From an uncultured Sulfitobacter sp. (lineage in GTDB: Bacteria; Pseudomonadota; Alphaproteobacteria; Rhodobacterales; Rhodobacteraceae): a DNA stretch of 64,000 bases. The translations under genes were made by a program, and so were the position numbers. Location: the NCBI GenBank assembly GCA_947501805.1, contig CANMXJ010000021.1:1-64000 (forward strand), read 5' to 3'. A model generated the notes under the pieces. It was not told the origin of the DNA. It was given only the letters and a program-made list of their open reading frames with translations, and ran no database searches. Shown piece after piece: positions 17,760 through 25,965 of this stretch. The stretch's first letter is position 1; each line of letters starts with the position of its first letter.

Positions 17760-18983
17760 GTGGCAAAGAGTTTGAGGAAACGCTTGAAAGCAGCTGAAAA
17801 ATTGCTCGATCAGAAAGAACGTGATTACAGCACTATTCTTAGAGAATTCAGGGAAACTGACGGTGGTGTTGATCAGGGCGAAGCCGATAGACTTCGAGAG
17901 CTTGCAGACATTATCAAGGGCAACCGTGAAACCATCTCGAAAGCCTATTTTGAAAAATTGGGCGAAGTGAAGGCTTATGAGGAAATTTTACTTCCTGAGG
18001 TCACAATCCCTGTTACTAGTTACAAATACGGTGAAGCTAAGAAATTTGACCATGCAGACTACTATGAAATTTTTCACTCGAACATAAATGCGTGGGCAAA
18101 TCGAATAAAAATATCGCTGCTTAGTGTCGTTTTAGCTACGAAGGGCAGCGCATCATCAAATTTCCAGATTAGCAGCCTATCTCTCGTCATTGCGTCTTGC
18201 TTTAAGATGGTAAGTGTACCGGCTACTGTGGCCATTGCAATTGGACGGGTTATCGCTAGCGAGGTGGAGAGAGGAATTAGATCCAAAGTCGACGCTGATG
18301 AGGTAAGCGCTGATATTTTGAACGATGAGTGGCAGACGGCGTTTTCTAATTATGCTGAACTCGACAAGAAGGACAGGTTTCGTGAATTTATCAGCGAATG
18401 GAAAGCTAAGAACTTTGTAGAAGACATGCATGTTCCAGGAGACACAGCCTTAGAGTACATCGGCGTTGATATATTCAACGCTGCCTGCCGGAATTTTGCT
18501 AGGGATTCACTGCCGACGGAGAAGATAACTCAAAAACGCTTCGTCAATGTGATGTTAGGCCAAGTTGAGAATGATGATTGGGGCGAAGATGAAGATGAGG
18601 CGGGCGATGCGGAGCTTCACTTCCTAGTTGAAGACTTTAATCCTGAAGACCTCTCGGATGCTAAGTACAATCAGCCACTTTTTCCAAATTTCGTGTTTTT
18701 CCACGGGCAACTTGATGATGTTTCAAGTGGCCTTTTGAAGGCAATAAAGACTGTATATGGAGCGAGCACGCGTGTTGTTGACCTTCCGGTGCTCATAAAC
18801 ATTACGGTCTTTACTGACTATGAGAAGATTAAGCTCTTTTATGTAAAGCGAAAAAATATGGACATAGGTAACATGAATTTTGTTCAGGGATCTGGTGGGT
18901 GGTATGATGGGTACTATTCCAGTTTTGTTAAATCCGGAGTCATAGAGACTGTGACTGTTGGGGATCTAGTTTACGATAGCTAA
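17760..18983 (+). CDS. unknown 407-residue protein with a hydrophobic centre
   Basis: No family recognised. Residues 1-75 are charged and coiled-coil-like. Residues about 117-165 are hydrophobic (IKISLLSVVLA, then ISSLSLVIASCFKMVSVPA) and could span a membrane once or twice. A very acidic patch (DDWGEDEDEAGDAE) is near 275. The C-terminal 100 residues look like a beta-rich soluble domain ending GDLVYDS. GTG start touches the previous stop. A hand count of 60 bases at the start gives about 42% G+C. With the recombinase, repeats and a tRNA-like fragment nearby, this is probably island cargo; defence, toxin or surface roles are all possible. Confidence 0.7.
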   Translation: MAKSLRKRLKAAEKLLDQKERDYSTILREFRETDGGVDQGEADRLRELADIIKGNRETISKAYFEKLGEVKAYEEILLPEVTIPVTSYKYGEAKKFDHADYYEIFHSNINAWANRIKISLLSVVLATKGSASSNFQISSLSLVIASCFKMVSVPATVAIAIGRVIASEVERGIRSKVDADEVSADILNDEWQTAFSNYAELDKKDRFREFISEWKAKNFVEDMHVPGDTALEYIGVDIFNAACRNFARDSLPTEKITQKRFVNVMLGQVENDDWGEDEDEAGDAELHFLVEDFNPEDLSDAKYNQPLFPNFVFFHGQLDDVSSGLLKAIKTVYGASTRVVDLPVLINITVFTDYEKIKLFYVKRKNMDIGNMNFVQGSGGWYDGYYSSFVKSGVIETVTVGDLVYDS

Positions 18984-19423
18984 TTTAGCTTCCGTCTTTG
19001 GGCGTAGTCATTGTGAGCGGCAACCCTGCTAAAGTAGGCAATTCGGGAAATCCTGGACCTGACTTTTTCATAAGAGGTCAGCTATGCTTCTAAACCAACC
19101 AACTACGTGCAGCAGATTGGAAGTTCGCCCAAGGTTGCTAACGAATTCCGCCGACCTTTTCGCAGCGTATCACAGAACGTTCCGCCTAATCTTTTGGGAT
19201 TCAGATGGATGCCGCTAATTTCTTGACTAATTCCCAAACCACCAGTCAATCTGAAGTTAACACTAATAACAACCGAATCTGACATGGTATCTGGTCTAGA
19301 GATTGCTCACGCGAGTATCCCGCTAGATCCCATCGAGTTGGTTACTTTGTGCTTACTTTTTTCGCGCACGCATTTATCAACCCTTGCGGTCTTAAGCTAA
19401 GCCTTTGATTAAGTGGGAAAATA
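18984..19423. other. gene-free stretch after the unknown pair
   Basis: 440 A+T-rich bases. A 60-codon minus frame (19103-19285) has no protein character I can support. No terminator with a clear T-run is seen after 18983. Confidence 0.4.
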
Positions 19424-19470
19424 TGGTGATGTAGGGGAGGATTGAACTCCCGACCTCGTCATTACCAATG
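19424..19470 (-). other. tRNA-Thr(GGU) 3'-half-like sequence, candidate attachment-site remnant
   Basis: Read on the minus strand, 19468-19462 is an anticodon loop TTGGTAA (anticodon GGT). It is followed by TGACG and AGGTC, a perfect T-arm GGGAG-TTCAATC-CTCCC (19451-19435), CTACATC, A and CCA (ending 19424). The 5' side does not fit: the anticodon stem has two mismatches and no sequence pairs with the acceptor strand. So this is half a tRNA, the part usually duplicated when an integrative element inserts into a tRNA gene. It also lies just downstream of the hns stop. Confidence 0.5.
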
Positions 19471-19504
19471 GTGCAGCCAACTGCGAGCCTGCGGTCGTAT
19501 ACCA

Positions 19505-19846
19505 TTAGATCATCAGGTCCGCTGCATTTTTCCCTGAAGCAACCAAGTCCTTAAACCATTGAGGTTGTCTTCCTTTGCCAGTCCAAGTCTGCTCCTTGTC
19601 GGCAGGGTTCGCGTACTTTGGGGTAGAGGGCTTCTTTGGGCGTTTAGTGGTCTTCGTTGGTGACTTCGCTGGCTTCGTTGCATCAGTGATGTCAGACAGC
19701 TCAAAGCCATGCTCCTTAGCTGCTTTCTGCGCCGCTGCCATTGCGAATTTCCGGTCGCGTTCAGCCGCCTTCTTGAGGGCCTTCTGAACATCTGTACTGA
19801 GCTTTTCGAGCTCTTTGCGGGTCATGGATTTCAGATCAAACTTCAT
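19505..19846 (-). CDS. H-NS-family DNA-binding protein
   Basis: 113 residues: N-terminal coiled-coil oligomerisation part (RKELEKLSTDVQKALKKAAE), a Lys/Pro/Thr-rich linker (about 58-75) and the C-terminal H-NS hook (QTWTGKGRQPQWFKDLVASG). H-NS-type proteins coat A+T-rich, often foreign DNA and silence it. Located at the edge of the A+T-rich accessory stretch, next to the tRNA-like fragment. It could be the host's own silencer or cargo of the island. Confidence 0.88.
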   Translation of the reverse strand: MKFDLKSMTRKELEKLSTDVQKALKKAAERDRKFAMAAAQKAAKEHGFELSDITDATKPAKSPTKTTKRPKKPSTPKYANPADKEQTWTGKGRQPQWFKDLVASGKNAADLMI

Positions 19847-20091
19847 AGCGTTTACCTCGATTGTTAAGTCGGCATCCTATTACACTCTGATGTCGGAATG
19901 AAAAGCGCAACTATGCCTTGCCCTAACCGGCTCAAATCAACCCCTCATCTAGCCCGCATTTGGTCAATGATCGTCCAGTTGGGTACAACAATGTGCCGTA
20001 CAATGCGGTTTAGTATGTGGGCTTTAATGTGGGCTCGCTCTTGCCGGTACCAGCTTAAGTTACTGCTATTAATAAACAAATTAAGGCACGG

Positions 20092-20168
20092 TGGCGGACC
20101 GAGGAGGATTCGAACCCCCGACCCCCTGATTCGTAGTCAGGTACTCTATCCAGCTGAGCTATCGGTCC
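20092..20168 (-). tRNA. tRNA-Arg (anticodon ACG)
   Basis: Complete cloverleaf on the minus strand: acceptor GGACCGA pairs with TCGGTCC, D-arm GCTCAGCTGGATAGAGT, anticodon stem CCTGA/TCAGG with loop CTACGAA (anticodon ACG), T-arm CGGGGGTTCGAATCCTCCT, and encoded CCA. 77 bases. Reads CGN arginine codons (A34 usually becomes inosine). Confidence 0.96.
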
Positions 20169-20246
20169 ACTGTTCGGCGGTTTAGTAGGAGCGGCTTGGG
20201 TTTGCAAGCCCCTGTTTTCCTCAAAATCAAACATTGGCAAAATGCG

Positions 20247-21632
20247 TTAAACCGTTCCGTCCCCTTTGGGCAATACCAGCTGAAATGTCGTACCTTCGCT
20301 GTCTGTCTTGAGAAGCGTCAAATGTCCCCCGTGCCCTTTGACAAGTTCTGCTGCGATTGCAAGTCCGAGCCCCGAACCGCCCTTGCGCGCGCCACCCTGA
20401 AACGGGGTAAAGAGGTGCTCTTGAGCTTTGGCCGGCAGACCCGGTCCGGTATCTGATATTTCAATTAGCCAAGCAGTGTCTGTTTCGGACGCCTGAACCG
20501 CGATTTCCCCACCCTGCCCGGCCCCCATCAGCGCCTGACGCGCGTTGCGTACCAGATTGGATATCACACGGTACATCTGTTCGGGATCGGCGCGCACCAT
20601 CAGGCCTAAAGGAATATCCGCAGCATAGCTGATGGCGTGATCACCACTTGCCAGTTTTTCACCATCCATCGCATCTTCGACAAGCTCCGCCAGAGAAACC
20701 ATGGTCAACGTCGGTCCCGGTTCTTCTGCTTTGCCAAAAGCTAGCGTGCTTTCGCACAGATGCACGGCGCGGGTGATCGAACCAACCAGTTTGGGTGCCA
20801 TCCGTTTGACTGTCGGATCTTCGGACATCTCGATACGGTCCGTAAACAACTGGGCAGACGTCAGGATGTTCCGCAAGTCATGGCTGATCTTGCTCACCGC
20901 CGACCCGAGCTGTGCAAGGCGCTCCTTTTGCTTCAGCGCTTGGGTAAGATCCGTTTGCAGCGTTTTCAAAGCAACTTCTGCCTCATACAATTCGGTCACC
21001 CGGGCAGAGGGCTCGATGATACGGCGCGCATCTTCGGGTGCCATTGCGTAGTTCTGCATATGCCCCACGACCCCTTTGATTGGCTTGAGGATCAACGCGC
21101 GCATCGCCAGAAACAACAAAAATGCCGTGATCACAGAAATGACAGCTGAGAGGATTAGAATACGCACGCCGTAGTCGATCATTGCCATCCGCATCGGACC
21201 CGTTTCCATGGTAATCTCGATCAGCAGCCCTGCTTCGCGCACAGGTGCCCCGATCACCCGGATCACTTCGTTTTCAGGCGTCACCATCCGCATCATGGCA
21301 TCGCGGATGAGGTTCAGTGCCGTCGCATCGCGCAAGTCGTAGGTACGGGAAATAGCCTGCGGTATATCAGAAGACAGCATAAGTTGCCGGACCTCATCAC
21401 GCCGCAATACAACATTGAAAACCTGTGCATTCTCCAGCAACTCGACTTCCAACGCCGGATCCAGCATATCATCTGCCAGAAGGGCAAGTGACGCGATCTG
21501 TGCCCGCTCCAGTCGGTTAAGCATGTAGTCTTCACGAAACCTTGCAATGGAAGGCACAAAGATGAGGACTTCCGCAAGCATGACAAACACGGTCGTCAAT
21601 ATCAACAATCGGCCGGAAAGAGAGTTGAACAT
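20247..21632 (-). CDS. sensor histidine kinase
   Basis: 461 residues. Membrane segments at about 8-30 and 156-177 flank a periplasmic sensor part. Then comes a HAMP-like linker (RALILKPIKGVVGHM), the dimerisation/phosphoacceptor helix with H in KISHDLRNILTSAQL, and a HATPase domain with N-box NLVRNARQAL, G1 DTGPGLP and G2 GSGLGLA. No response regulator is adjacent, so it is an orphan kinase in this window. It is the last gene, 74 bases after the oxidoreductase gene, of a three-gene run; it may sense a redox or membrane state related to them. Confidence 0.93.
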   Translation of the reverse strand: MFNSLSGRLLILTTVFVMLAEVLIFVPSIARFREDYMLNRLERAQIASLALLADDMLDPALEVELLENAQVFNVVLRRDEVRQLMLSSDIPQAISRTYDLRDATALNLIRDAMMRMVTPENEVIRVIGAPVREAGLLIEITMETGPMRMAMIDYGVRILILSAVISVITAFLLFLAMRALILKPIKGVVGHMQNYAMAPEDARRIIEPSARVTELYEAEVALKTLQTDLTQALKQKERLAQLGSAVSKISHDLRNILTSAQLFTDRIEMSEDPTVKRMAPKLVGSITRAVHLCESTLAFGKAEEPGPTLTMVSLAELVEDAMDGEKLASGDHAISYAADIPLGLMVRADPEQMYRVISNLVRNARQALMGAGQGGEIAVQASETDTAWLIEISDTGPGLPAKAQEHLFTPFQGGARKGGSGLGLAIAAELVKGHGGHLTLLKTDSEGTTFQLVLPKGDGTV

Positions 21633-21706
21633 CGCAGACTAGCCTTGCGGGATCGAAAGAAAAGCGCCGCCCGTGGCACGGCTCGCAGGGATTAAGCATC
21701 TGCCCA

Positions 21707-23125
21707 TCATGGAATAAACCGCTGCACAAAACCCACAACGCGTTTGACAACGTTACTCTCGAACAGGCGCGGGCTAAAGTATGCACCTGCCGCGCGTTTG
21801 TTGATTTCGCCGATTGTCGGGTACGGAGCCACCATCGCTGCAATCTGGCTCATTTTCATTTTATTGGCCAGAGCCAGCGCCCAAAGATTGACTAACTCAC
21901 CCGCCTGATACCCAACGATAGACGCACCAACAGGGCGACCTTTGACCACCATGACTTTGATAAAACCCTTCGTCTTGCGCTCTGCAATGGCACGGTCGTT
22001 GTGTGCATAATGAAAGCGGACCACTTCAAGTTTGGGGCCATGTTTCTTTTTGGCCTCGACTTCAGTTAGACCCACCTGCGCCAACTCGGGATCGGTATAC
22101 GTTGCCCAGGGAATATGCGTCGTCTTGGCCTTGGAGGGCAGGCCGAATAACATGGAACGGATGATCACACCCGCATGATAGCCCGCCACATGGGTAAATT
22201 GCAGGCCACCTGCGACGTCGCCAATTGCATATACCTTTTTGTTCGTTGTACGCAGGCTGTCGTCCACTTCTATACCGCCACGTTTGGGCGTGATCCCGGC
22301 TTTTTCCAAATCGAGCTTGTCGGTATTTGCCTTCCGTCCTACCGCCATCAACAAGTGCGACCCTTTGAAGATACGGCCATCCTTTGCCTGCACCTCAATT
22401 GTACCCGCTGTGCCGCGCACCTCTTCCGCTAGCGCGTCTTCTTCAATCACAACACCCTCTGCACGCAGACTATCAAGCACGACCGACGCCAATTCGGGAT
22501 CATCCTTGCCCAGCGCCTTCGCGGCTTCAATCACTGTCACTTTGCAACCCATACGGATGTGCGCTTGCGCCATTTCCACCCCGATCGGACCGCCCCCGAC
22601 AATCAATAGATGTTCAGGCTTTTCGCGCAAATCAAACAGTGTCTCGTTGGTTTCATACGGCACACCATCCAATCCGGGGATCGGCGGCACCAAGGGCGAA
22701 GAGCCTGTTGCGATCACGATCCGGCGGGCCTTGATGATTGTGTCACCCGCCTGCACCTCATCTTTGGAAATGAAATGCCCAAACGCGCGGATCACATTGA
22801 TACCGAACCCTTCAAACCGTTCCTGACTATCTACCGGAGCGATCTGTGCGATCACATCCGCAACATGATCCTTGGCCGCAGCATAGTCGACCTGCCCCGC
22901 TGCATCCTTTACGCCATATTGCGCCGAATTTTGTTGTCCGTAGGCCGCTTTGCCACTGGCAATCAATGCCTTGGAGGGAACGCAACCATAGTTCAAACAA
23001 TCCCCCCCCATTTTGTGCCCTTCAAGCAAAACAACCTTTGCGCCCATCTGCGCCGCCCCAGCCGCCACCGATAACCCGCCAGAGCCAGCACCGATAATCA
23101 GAATATCCGTCTTGATATGCTTCAT
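21707..23125 (-). CDS. pyridine nucleotide-disulfide oxidoreductase (dihydrolipoyl dehydrogenase-like)
   Basis: 472 residues of the class-I flavin disulfide reductase family: FAD loop IIGAGSGGLSVAAGA near the start, redox pair in GGDCLNYGCVPSKALI, NAD(P) loop VGGGPIGVEMAQAHIRMG, second FAD motif YAIGDVAGG, and a C-terminal dimerisation domain. The usual catalytic HPT-type motif appears changed to APYPTIGE, as in mercuric-reductase-like and other non-lipoyl members. The start ATG at 23125 overlaps the upstream gene's stop (ATGA). Substrate unknown; the pairing with a SNARE-associated/VTT membrane protein is common in proteobacteria. Confidence 0.9.
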   Translation of the reverse strand: MKHIKTDILIIGAGSGGLSVAAGAAQMGAKVVLLEGHKMGGDCLNYGCVPSKALIASGKAAYGQQNSAQYGVKDAAGQVDYAAAKDHVADVIAQIAPVDSQERFEGFGINVIRAFGHFISKDEVQAGDTIIKARRIVIATGSSPLVPPIPGLDGVPYETNETLFDLREKPEHLLIVGGGPIGVEMAQAHIRMGCKVTVIEAAKALGKDDPELASVVLDSLRAEGVVIEEDALAEEVRGTAGTIEVQAKDGRIFKGSHLLMAVGRKANTDKLDLEKAGITPKRGGIEVDDSLRTTNKKVYAIGDVAGGLQFTHVAGYHAGVIIRSMLFGLPSKAKTTHIPWATYTDPELAQVGLTEVEAKKKHGPKLEVVRFHYAHNDRAIAERKTKGFIKVMVVKGRPVGASIVGYQAGELVNLWALALANKMKMSQIAAMVAPYPTIGEINKRAAGAYFSPRLFESNVVKRVVGFVQRFIP

Positions 23126-23865
23126 TTGATCAGGTCCTTCTTGCCTGTCACGGCCTTGATGAACACAGGCAATACCGACAAAAGGCACAACCCTAGGATG
23201 GGGAACAAAATATGTGGTTCGAAGATGATGCCAAGATCGGGCGTCTCGCCTTTGGCAAAAACTTCACCCAGTCCAGCACCAACCGATGTAAACACCACAG
23301 ATCCCGGAATGATGCCTATAAATGTCGAAATTGCGAAGCGATAAAGCGGCACACCGACAAACGCCGGTATCAGGTTCGCCACAAAAAAAGGCACCGCAGG
23401 CACCAGCCGGATAAAGAACAGCATGGACCACTGGTTTTCATCAATGCCCTTCTTGATCTTGGCCACCACTCCATCTGACGCGTCCATACGCGCTCTAAGC
23501 CTGTCGCCCAGACCCATGCGTGCCGCAAGAAAGATCAACACCGCACCAATCGTGGCACCTGTGATGTTAAACAGTGTCCCAAAGACAGTTCCGAACAGGA
23601 AACCACCCGTCAACGTCGCAATTACTGCTCCCGGTAAAGAGAACCCCACGATCAAGACGTAAATCCCGACAAATCCCAGCACTGTCAGCAGGTACTGACT
23701 GTCGCGAAATGCGATCAGGGCCTCTCGATTGTCACGCAGCACCTCAAAACTGAGGTATTCTCGCAGCGTGAAAGCACCAATCAGCGCCACCGTCGCAATC
23801 GCCATTAGCGGCAAATAACGCCTTACGCCGGTTTTTGTCATGTCGGTGGCTCCCATATCGCTCAT
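23122..23865 (-). CDS. VTT-domain (TVP38/TMEM64, DedA-related) membrane protein
   Basis: A 247-residue inner-membrane protein with about six hydrophobic segments and the VTT core: VGFSLPGAVIATLTGGFLFG (about 80-100) and RLVPAVPFFVANLIPAFVGV. The family is linked to lipid or small-molecule transport. I take the start at 23865 (MSDMG), preceded by AAAGGG at a reasonable distance; the frame is open to 23904, and internal ATGs at 23856 and 23841 are alternatives. First gene of a run with the oxidoreductase and histidine kinase. Confidence 0.85.
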   Translation of the reverse strand: MSDMGATDMTKTGVRRYLPLMAIATVALIGAFTLREYLSFEVLRDNREALIAFRDSQYLLTVLGFVGIYVLIVGFSLPGAVIATLTGGFLFGTVFGTLFNITGATIGAVLIFLAARMGLGDRLRARMDASDGVVAKIKKGIDENQWSMLFFIRLVPAVPFFVANLIPAFVGVPLYRFAISTFIGIIPGSVVFTSVGAGLGEVFAKGETPDLGIIFEPHILFPILGLCLLSVLPVFIKAVTGKKDLIK

Positions 23866-24167
23866 GTATGGCACCCTTTCAGCCCAAAGGCATCTGTTGT
23901 TCATCCCCTAGATGGACTGCCCCGCACCCCAGCGATAGAGTGATCACGGGCGCTTGATAATCAGTGTACCAATTGGCAGGGATTGAGTACTGATCCCGCG
24001 GGATTGAAACATATACCGGCCGGTCAGCCGAGAAATGTTGCAAATTGCCGCTTTTTCACATCCGCAGGGTTTGACTTGCCACCCTGCCCGCCTTAAAGAC
24101 CGAGCTTGAATTGATGTTGACCGCCCGAATCTGGGTGTCAGCCACGAACCTAGATGGAGACGGAGCG
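23866..24167. other. divergent promoter region of the VTT gene and rpmH
   Basis: About 300 bases between divergent genes, including the rpmH promoter listed at 24071-24098 and the rpmH leader. Nothing else recognised. Confidence 0.5.
24071..24098 (+). promoter_or_regulatory. promoter for rpmH-rnpA
   Basis: TTGACT at 24071-24076 and TTAAAG at 24093-24098, 16 bases apart: a good housekeeping-sigma pair 70 bases before rpmH. Confidence 0.65.
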
Positions 24168-24302
24168 ATGAAACGCACCTTTCAACCAAGCAACCTCGTT
24201 CGCAAGCGCCGTCATGGCTTTCGTTCACGTATGGCCACCAAAGCAGGTCGCAAGATCATCAACGCGCGCCGCGCCCAGGGCCGGAGTAAGCTGAGCGCGT
24301 AA
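24168..24302 (+). CDS. rpmH: 50S ribosomal protein bL34
   Basis: 44 residues, full length for bL34: [20 protein letters not shown] and a Lys/Arg-rich tail. Structural protein of the large subunit. An upstream in-frame ATG at 24111 would add 19 residues foreign to the family and is rejected. Followed by rnpA, the conserved pairing. Confidence 0.97.
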   Translation: MKRTFQPSNLVRKRRHGFRSRMATKAGRKIINARRAQGRSKLSA

Positions 24303-24343
24303 TTCGCGCAAGCTTTGATATTATGACACCGCCGGAGTTCCCT

Positions 24344-24748
24344 ATGGATGGCAAGAACGCCGCCCACAAGGAACGCTCTCCGGCGGTTTCACTGCGTTTA
24401 CAGACGCTTACAAAACGTGCGGACTTCCAACGCGCTTCTCGTACGGCGCATGTTGCAAAGCCCGGTTTTGTGCTGCAGATGCGCAAGCGCCCCGATACCG
24501 AGCTTGTTGACACTGATGCGATCCGTATCGGCTTCACCTGTTCCAAAAAGGTCGGGAATGCGGTGGCCCGCAACCGCGCCAAACGTCGTTTGCGCGAAAT
24601 TGCACGACTTGCGCTGCCTGAGCACGGCCTGCACGGGCATGATTATGTGTTGATCGGCCGGAAGAGTACAACTGCAACACTTCCGTTCACAAAACTGCAG
24701 TCCGATTTCCTGCACGCCCTTGGTATTCTACATGGCAAAAAGAAATGA
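24344..24748 (+). CDS. rnpA: ribonuclease P protein component
   Basis: 134 residues from ATG 24344, which has GGAG six bases upstream; an in-frame ATG at 24323 without such a site would add seven. The signature RNR region reads KKVGNAVARNRAKRRLREI (RNase P protein family). It binds the RNase P RNA and aids 5' maturation of tRNAs. Its stop overlaps yidD (ATGA). Confidence 0.93.
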   Translation: MDGKNAAHKERSPAVSLRLQTLTKRADFQRASRTAHVAKPGFVLQMRKRPDTELVDTDAIRIGFTCSKKVGNAVARNRAKRRLREIARLALPEHGLHGHDYVLIGRKSTTATLPFTKLQSDFLHALGILHGKKK

Positions 24749-24966
24749 GTCTGCTGGCCCGCATCCTGTCCCTGCCCGTGCGCGCCTATCGTCTGGTTTT
24801 CAGCCCATGGGTCGGGTTCAATTGCCGCTATCATCCCACCTGCAGTGCTTATACCCTTGAAGCCCTTGAAAAGCATGGGGGATTAAAGGGCGGATGGCTG
24901 GCAGTACGCCGCATCTTGCGCTGCCATCCATGGGGTCGCAGTGGCATCGACAATGTACCCGATTAA
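24745..24966 (+). CDS. yidD: membrane protein insertion factor YidD
   Basis: 73 residues with the YidD pattern YRLVFSPWVGFNCRYHPTCS, LEALEKHG and RILRCHPWG, including the conserved cysteines. Peripheral inner-membrane protein that assists YidC-dependent insertion. Overlaps rnpA by 4 bases, the standard arrangement; yidC itself is 2.8 kb further along rather than adjacent. Confidence 0.95.
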   Translation: MSLLARILSLPVRAYRLVFSPWVGFNCRYHPTCSAYTLEALEKHGGLKGGWLAVRRILRCHPWGRSGIDNVPD

Positions 24967-25021
24967 CGTCTCTCCAAACCCGCCGCTTGATCGACGCGCA
25001 ACCTTCAACTAAGCCAACACC

Positions 25022-25852
25022 ATGCTGGATCAACCCAAAGATATTCACCCGTTATTTGAGGGTGCACCGCAGACCACCGAGTTCAAAAAACTGCGCAAAC
25101 GGCTCGTCCGTAATACCCGCGAAGCAATTGAACAATACGGGATGGTCGACCCCGGAACCAAATGGCTGGTCTGCCTGTCGGGCGGCAAGGACAGTTATAC
25201 GCTTCTTGCGATTCTGCATGAATTGAAGTGGCGCGGCCTGCTTCCCGTCGAGTTGCTTGCATGTAATCTTGATCAGGGACAGCCCGGTTTTCCAGCAACG
25301 GTCTTGCCTGCCTTCCTTGAAAAAATGGGGGTGCAACACCGGATTGAATACAGCGACACCTACTCGATTGTGATGGATAAAATCCCCGCAGGCCGCACCT
25401 TTTGCGCGCTTTGTTCACGGCTTCGACGCGGCAATCTTTATCGGATTGCGCGCGAAGAAGGCTGTAGCGCGGTTGTGCTGGGTCATCATCGCGATGACAT
25501 ACTTGAAACCTTCTTTATGAACCTTTTCCACGGTGGACGACTGGCGACGATGCCACCTAAGCTATTGAATGAAGAAGGTGATTTGTTCGTCTATCGTCCG
25601 CTGGCTTATGTATCGGAAGCGGATTGCGAAAAGTTCAGTTCAGCAATGAACTATCCCATAATCCCCTGTGATCTATGCGGCTCGCAAGACGGGCTACAGC
25701 GCCAGCAAGTCAAACAAATTCTTGACACATGGGAAGCCAACAGCCCCGGGCGCCGCCAGATTATGTTCCGCGCTCTGATGAATGCGAGACCCTCTCATCT
25801 ACTGGACCCGAATCTTTTTGATTTTGCCGGGCTAACCCGCGAAATAGAGTGA
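25022..25852 (+). CDS. ttcA: tRNA 2-thiocytidine synthase TtcA
   Basis: 276 residues. ATP-PPi loop [10 protein letters not shown] (about 54-63), and the two CxxC pairs FCALCSRL (about 129-136) and PCDLCGSQ (about 218-225) that hold the Fe-S cluster. Thiolates cytidine 32 in several tRNAs. Inserted between yidD and yidC; stop overlaps the open frame of the following EAL protein. Confidence 0.94.
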   Translation: MLDQPKDIHPLFEGAPQTTEFKKLRKRLVRNTREAIEQYGMVDPGTKWLVCLSGGKDSYTLLAILHELKWRGLLPVELLACNLDQGQPGFPATVLPAFLEKMGVQHRIEYSDTYSIVMDKIPAGRTFCALCSRLRRGNLYRIAREEGCSAVVLGHHRDDILETFFMNLFHGGRLATMPPKLLNEEGDLFVYRPLAYVSEADCEKFSSAMNYPIIPCDLCGSQDGLQRQQVKQILDTWEANSPGRRQIMFRALMNARPSHLLDPNLFDFAGLTREIE

Positions 25853-25965
25853 CTTTTAAGCAAACTCTGCGGAAACAATCACGGCGCGTTAACTCGCGAA
25901 TTACCGATCTTCTTCTACATCTGCCTTGGTTGCAGCGTAACAGCGTTGCCAGAGGGAGAAAGCTT

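Noticed and set aside
19103-19285. 60-codon minus frame
   Set aside because: Start and composition give no support; likely chance.
19424-19514. complete tRNA-Thr gene
   Set aside because: Only the 3' half fits; the acceptor 5' strand and D-arm cannot be formed and the anticodon stem has mismatches.
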